Assembly (NCBI GenBank): GCA_965226435.1
Contig: CBDDCY010000011.1
Coordinates: 310,001-374,000, forward strand
Source of the DNA: UBA6623 sp965226435
Lineage (GTDB): Bacteria > Acidobacteriota > Terriglobia > Bryobacterales > UBA6623
DNA length: 64,000 nucleotides
Direction of reading: 5' to 3'
Shown here piece by piece: positions 60,835-64,000 of the stretch. The translations under genes and the position numbers were made by a program. Position 1 is the stretch's first letter. Each line of letters begins with the position of its first letter. Under the pieces are notes generated by a model that did no database searches, was not told the origin of the DNA, and was given only the letters and a program-made list of their open reading frames with translations.

Positions 60835-63800
60835 TCACTCGCCTTGCGGCCGGGCCAAGAAAGCAAGCGACTCTTTCTTCTCCGCTATAGCCGCGCCGTC
60901 ACGCAGCGTCACCCGCCCCGTCCCACCCGCGTGAATCCGCTCGCCCGGCAACAGCGCGCCCACAAGATTGAGCGGGTCGGCGGCCCCGAGCGTGATCTCT
61001 TCGCCGTCGGGTTGCGAGCGCTTCACCGAGCGCAGCAGCTCGAGCGCGTCGGGCAGCGCGAACTGCTCTCCGACGAAAGCCGCCGCGAAACGACCGCCGC
61101 GTACTTCGCCCCGAGCCTCCATCCGCCGCAGCACCAGTAAGAGGTCCCGCCAGGCCGGCGACAGAGATTCCCGCCGCGCCAAGTCGCGAAACACCACGCC
61201 CCAGCGCTTCAGCAATTGACGCGCGAAGGCTTCAACCGGGTCGGCTGGCGGGCGCGTCGCCTTTTCATTTTCAGCGGTCTCGGTTGGGTCGACGGCGGTC
61301 GGCTCTTTGAGCGGTTTCGGGGCCGAGGGGTCGTCCGGCTCGTCGGCCTCCACACCGGCCCCGCTCTCGACCGTCTCGGCGAGCAAAGCCCAGCGCCCCG
61401 CGGCATGGCGGGGCCGGGCTTGTCGCCCGCGGCCCTCGCCTCGGCGGCGTTTCGGGTCGAGCAGCGACCGCAGATTCTCGAAACCATCGGCGGTGACCAA
61501 CCCCGCCGCCGTCAGCTCCCAGAGGCCGTCTTCCACTTCGCTGGGCAGCCGGCCCGTGGCCCGCGCGAGATCCGTGAAAAACGAGGCTCCGCGCTGTCGA
61601 AGAGCCGCCAGCACGGCGCGCGCGGCGTGCGACAAAGCCTGTTCGGCTTGCGAGGTTTCCTCTGACGACGCGGCCGGGCCGAGCAACCGCGCCGCGTCTT
61701 CGCGCAGGAACAAAGCCAGCGGCGCTGCCCGCGTCGGGCGCACGCGTCTTTGCGGCCGCGATGAAGCGTCGGTCTCGGTTGTTTCCTCCGCCGACGCCGC
61801 GCGCGGCGCAAAGGCCGGGTGCGGAGAAAGCCGCCCCCACCCCACTTCGCCCGCCAGACAAAGGCGATCGAGAAACTCCGGTTCGTAGTCGGCCACGCGC
61901 GCGGGCAGGATCGATGACTCCCAGGCCGCCCCCGGCGCTTCATATCCTTCGAGCTGCCGAATGACCTGCAAGGTTCCCTCGACGCCGTACAACCGAGTCC
62001 TGGAGGCGACTCTCTGCCAACGGCAGAGATAGCGCATGAAATCGACCGTTGAAACGGGCTCGATCTCGCGGCGCAAGCGCCCCAGCGTCAAGCGGTGAAT
62101 CCGCGCCAGCAAACGCCGGTTCGCCCACTCGGTTTCGCCCGCCGCCAGGCCGGGCGAAAACCTCCCCCGCAAAACCTGCCCTTCCGATTCCAACTGCACC
62201 AGCGCGGCCTCGGTCGCTGCACCCGGCAGCGCCAACCGTTGGGAAAGCTCCGCCGCCGTCGCCGGCCCTGTCGAGTCGAGCCAACCCCGCAGAATCTCCG
62301 CCGCCGCGGCTTCCCGCGATTCCGGCAGCGGCCGCGAAGGCGCAACAGCCGCGATCGCGGGGTCCATCACGGCATCCGGATACGCGATGCGAGCCAACAG
62401 CCGCCGCTCGGCGGCGACCCAAAACTCCGCCCCATCCACCCCAAGACGCGTCGCCCGCCGCTCGGCGCTAAGCTCGGCGAAAAACTCTTCCCACTCCGGC
62501 GTCGGCGGCAGCGCAATGAGCGTCAGCAAAGCGTCGTGCAACTCGTCGGCGTCGCGCACCGCCGGCCAGGCCTCGTCGGCGACTAAGGCGATGGCTTCGG
62601 CGTCAAGCGCTCCCGGACCCTCGACCATATCGGCGGCCAGAGTGCGGCGCATTTGCACGGCCCGCGCGCGGCGTTCCTCGAGTGGTGCATCGTCGAGAAA
62701 GGCGTAGGGGTTGGCGTTCAGGATTTCATGGCAGAAGGGCGACGGCTCGGCCGTGTCGACGGCGACGGTTCGGACACGTCCTTGCTCGATGCCTTCGACA
62801 AGCTCCTTGAGCCCGGCCAGGTCCATCGCCTCATGAAGGCAGTTGTCGATGGTTTCGGCGACGACCGGGTGGTCGGGGATGCGGACTTCGCCGGCCAGGT
62901 TTTCCGCGCAAGCGGCTTGATCGGGAAACACCGCCGCCAGCATGTCCTCGGCCCGCATGCGCTGAATCGGCGGCGGCACTTTTCGTCCGCCCGAGAAACG
63001 CAGGATCGCCAGCGACCGCGCCAGGTTCCAACGCCAGCGCACCGTAAACATCGGCGCCGCGAGCAACGCTTGTTTCAAGACTGCCTCGACGGTCGCCGAC
63101 TTGAGAAATTCGAAAACCAACTCCAGCGGAAAGGCGTGCTGCTCGCTGAGCGAAATATTGATGCCGTTGTCGGTCGCGGCGGCCTGCAGTTCCAAGTTGA
63201 AAGAACGGCAGAAGCGCTTGCGCAACGCCAGCCCCCAAGCCCGATTGATGCGTGCGCCGAAGGGCGCATGAATGACCAGTTGCATCCCCCCCGATTCGTC
63301 AAAGAACCGCTCGGCCACAACGACCTTTTGCGTCGGCAGCACGCCAAGAGCCTTCGCCGCCGCGCGAACATAGGCGATCGCTTGCTCCGCCCCCGCCCGG
63401 TCAAGCGCGCATTCCTCGGTCAGAAAGCGCATGGCCTCCGCGCCGGGTTCCGTTGCGCGCTCATCGTAGCGTTGCTCGATCTCATCGCGGATCGCGCTGA
63501 ACTCATCGGAGAGCTCGGCCGTTCGCCCCGGCGCTTCCCCGCGCCAGAACGGGATATTCGGGGCCGCTCCCCGCGCATCTTCGACGCGCACCCGCCCCGG
63601 CTCGATGCGGCGAATACGCCACGATGTCGTCCCCAAAAGAAACACATCGCCCGCCATGCTTTCGATCGCGAAGTCCTCGTCGAGCATCCCGACTTTCGTG
63701 CCCTCCGGCTCCGCCACCACCACGTACTGCGCGTTGTCGGGAATCGCTCCACCCGACGTAATCGCCGCCAACCGCGCCCCGCGCCGAGGACGCAGTCGAT

Positions 63801-64000
63801 GGTTGACTTGGTCGCGATGTAAGTACGCCGTGCCGTGGCCGCGAACCGTCGCAATGCCCTCGGAGAGCATCTCGACCACGGCGTCGAAAGCGGCCCGCTC
63901 AAGATCACGATAGGGATAAGCCCCGCGGACGAAATCGAAGAGCTCGTCCTCTCCAAATTCCTCGCAAGCCGCCATCGCGACAATCTGCTGCGCCAAAATG
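60835..64000 (-). CDS. Lhr-like DEAD/DEAH helicase, C-terminal part (5' end outside window)
   Basis: At least 1053 residues of the C-terminal portion of a large Lhr-type helicase. The segment begins AQQIVAMAACEEFGEDELFDFVRGAYPYRDL, which in Lhr proteins directly follows the helicase core, so the ATPase motifs lie beyond 64000. The rest shows the Lhr-core wing and beta-sheet regions (WRIRRIEPGRVRVEDARG, NIPFWRGEAPGRTAELS) and the DEAD/DEAH-associated domain. A low-complexity Pro/Glu-rich linker lies near the C-terminus (DDPSAPKPLKEPTAVDPTE). Lhr proteins act in DNA repair and recombination. The frame shows no defect. Confidence 0.88.
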   Translation of the reverse strand, partial: ILAQQIVAMAACEEFGEDELFDFVRGAYPYRDLERAAFDAVVEMLSEGIATVRGHGTAYLHRDQVNHRLRPRRGARLAAITSGGAIPDNAQYVVVAEPEGTKVGMLDEDFAIESMAGDVFLLGTTSWRIRRIEPGRVRVEDARGAAPNIPFWRGEAPGRTAELSDEFSAIRDEIEQRYDERATEPGAEAMRFLTEECALDRAGAEQAIAYVRAAAKALGVLPTQKVVVAERFFDESGGMQLVIHAPFGARINRAWGLALRKRFCRSFNLELQAAATDNGINISLSEQHAFPLELVFEFLKSATVEAVLKQALLAAPMFTVRWRWNLARSLAILRFSGGRKVPPPIQRMRAEDMLAAVFPDQAACAENLAGEVRIPDHPVVAETIDNCLHEAMDLAGLKELVEGIEQGRVRTVAVDTAEPSPFCHEILNANPYAFLDDAPLEERRARAVQMRRTLAADMVEGPGALDAEAIALVADEAWPAVRDADELHDALLTLIALPPTPEWEEFFAELSAERRATRLGVDGAEFWVAAERRLLARIAYPDAVMDPAIAAVAPSRPLPESREAAAAEILRGWLDSTGPATAAELSQRLALPGAATEAALVQLESEGQVLRGRFSPGLAAGETEWANRRLLARIHRLTLGRLRREIEPVSTVDFMRYLCRWQRVASRTRLYGVEGTLQVIRQLEGYEAPGAAWESSILPARVADYEPEFLDRLCLAGEVGWGRLSPHPAFAPRAASAEETTETDASSRPQRRVRPTRAAPLALFLREDAARLLGPAASSEETSQAEQALSHAARAVLAALRQRGASFFTDLARATGRLPSEVEDGLWELTAAGLVTADGFENLRSLLDPKRRRGEGRGRQARPRHAAGRWALLAETVESGAGVEADEPDDPSAPKPLKEPTAVDPTETAENEKATRPPADPVEAFARQLLKRWGVVFRDLARRESLSPAWRDLLLVLRRMEARGEVRGGRFAAAFVGEQFALPDALELLRSVKRSQPDGEEITLGAADPLNLVGALLPGERIHAGGTGRVTLRDGAAIAEKKESLAFLARPQGE

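Overview
The window is a GC-rich bacterial chromosome segment from a Gram-negative (diderm) organism: it encodes an Omp85 outer-membrane protein with a TamB-like partner, several lipoprotein and Tat-type signal peptides, MltG, and many secreted beta-propellers. The gene mix (sulfatase, GH127 and GH29 glycosidases, Tat-secreted enolase-superfamily enzyme, large TPR protein) and the style of the SMC head domain suggest an Acidobacteriota lineage of the Bryobacterales/Solibacter type. Planctomycetes-like repeat sequences are also present. This placement is an inference from protein style only.

Layout. 1-6.3 kb (minus strand): an envelope-assembly operon of an Omp85/BamA-TamA protein with about seven POTRA repeats, a SurA-like chaperone lacking a PPIase domain, and a TamB-like protein cut by the window edge. 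6.5-8.6 kb: a GH127 lipoprotein with a near-consensus promoter. 8.7-10.3 kb: a DDE-transposase insertion sequence. 10.4-11.0 kb: a secreted peroxiredoxin-like protein whose frame is crossed by a TGA at the peroxidatic position and followed by a SECIS-like hairpin, i.e. a probable selenoprotein. 11-25 kb: housekeeping and secreted genes (PQQ propeller, PolX, threonine aldolase, HemW-like protein, RRM protein, SppA, sulfatase) with two tRNAs (Gly-CCC and a CAT-anticodon tRNA). 23.8-37 kb: acyl-CoA synthetase, DadA-like oxidase, McrB-like ATPase, IMP dehydrogenase, 2'-5' RNA ligase-like protein, RsgA, serine hydrolase, CobT, and a SLATT-type two-TM protein. 37-50.6 kb: TPR protein, a HicB gene with a frameshifted hicA, enolase-superfamily dehydratase, WD40-like propeller, SMC with an Asn-Gly-rich insert, thioredoxin-NHL protein, GNAT and MazG. 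50.6-52.6 kb: a decaying stretch with a frameshifted GT87-like gene and remnants of crcB and a DUF190 gene. 52.7-56.4 kb: alpha-L-fucosidase and a ruvX-mltG group.

56.7-59.9 kb is the most recently altered part. A truncated proteasome-like gene is followed by an intact IS1595/ISXO2-type element (57348-59835) with terminal inverted repeats and a clear 8-bp target duplication, TTGACAAG. Its transposase is translationally coupled (4-nt overlaps) to a cytosine-5 methyltransferase fused to an HNH nuclease domain, and then to a small basic protein whose last codons lie inside the right inverted repeat. This looks like a transposon carrying a one-gene restriction-modification-like cargo. The window ends in an Lhr-like helicase gene whose helicase part lies beyond position 64000.

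The two strongest leads are the candidate selenoprotein at 10386-10994 and the methyltransferase-HNH cargo of the IS1595-type element. Many genes are solitary, separated by repeat-bearing intergenic sequence, and most biological statements rest on family resemblance read by eye.
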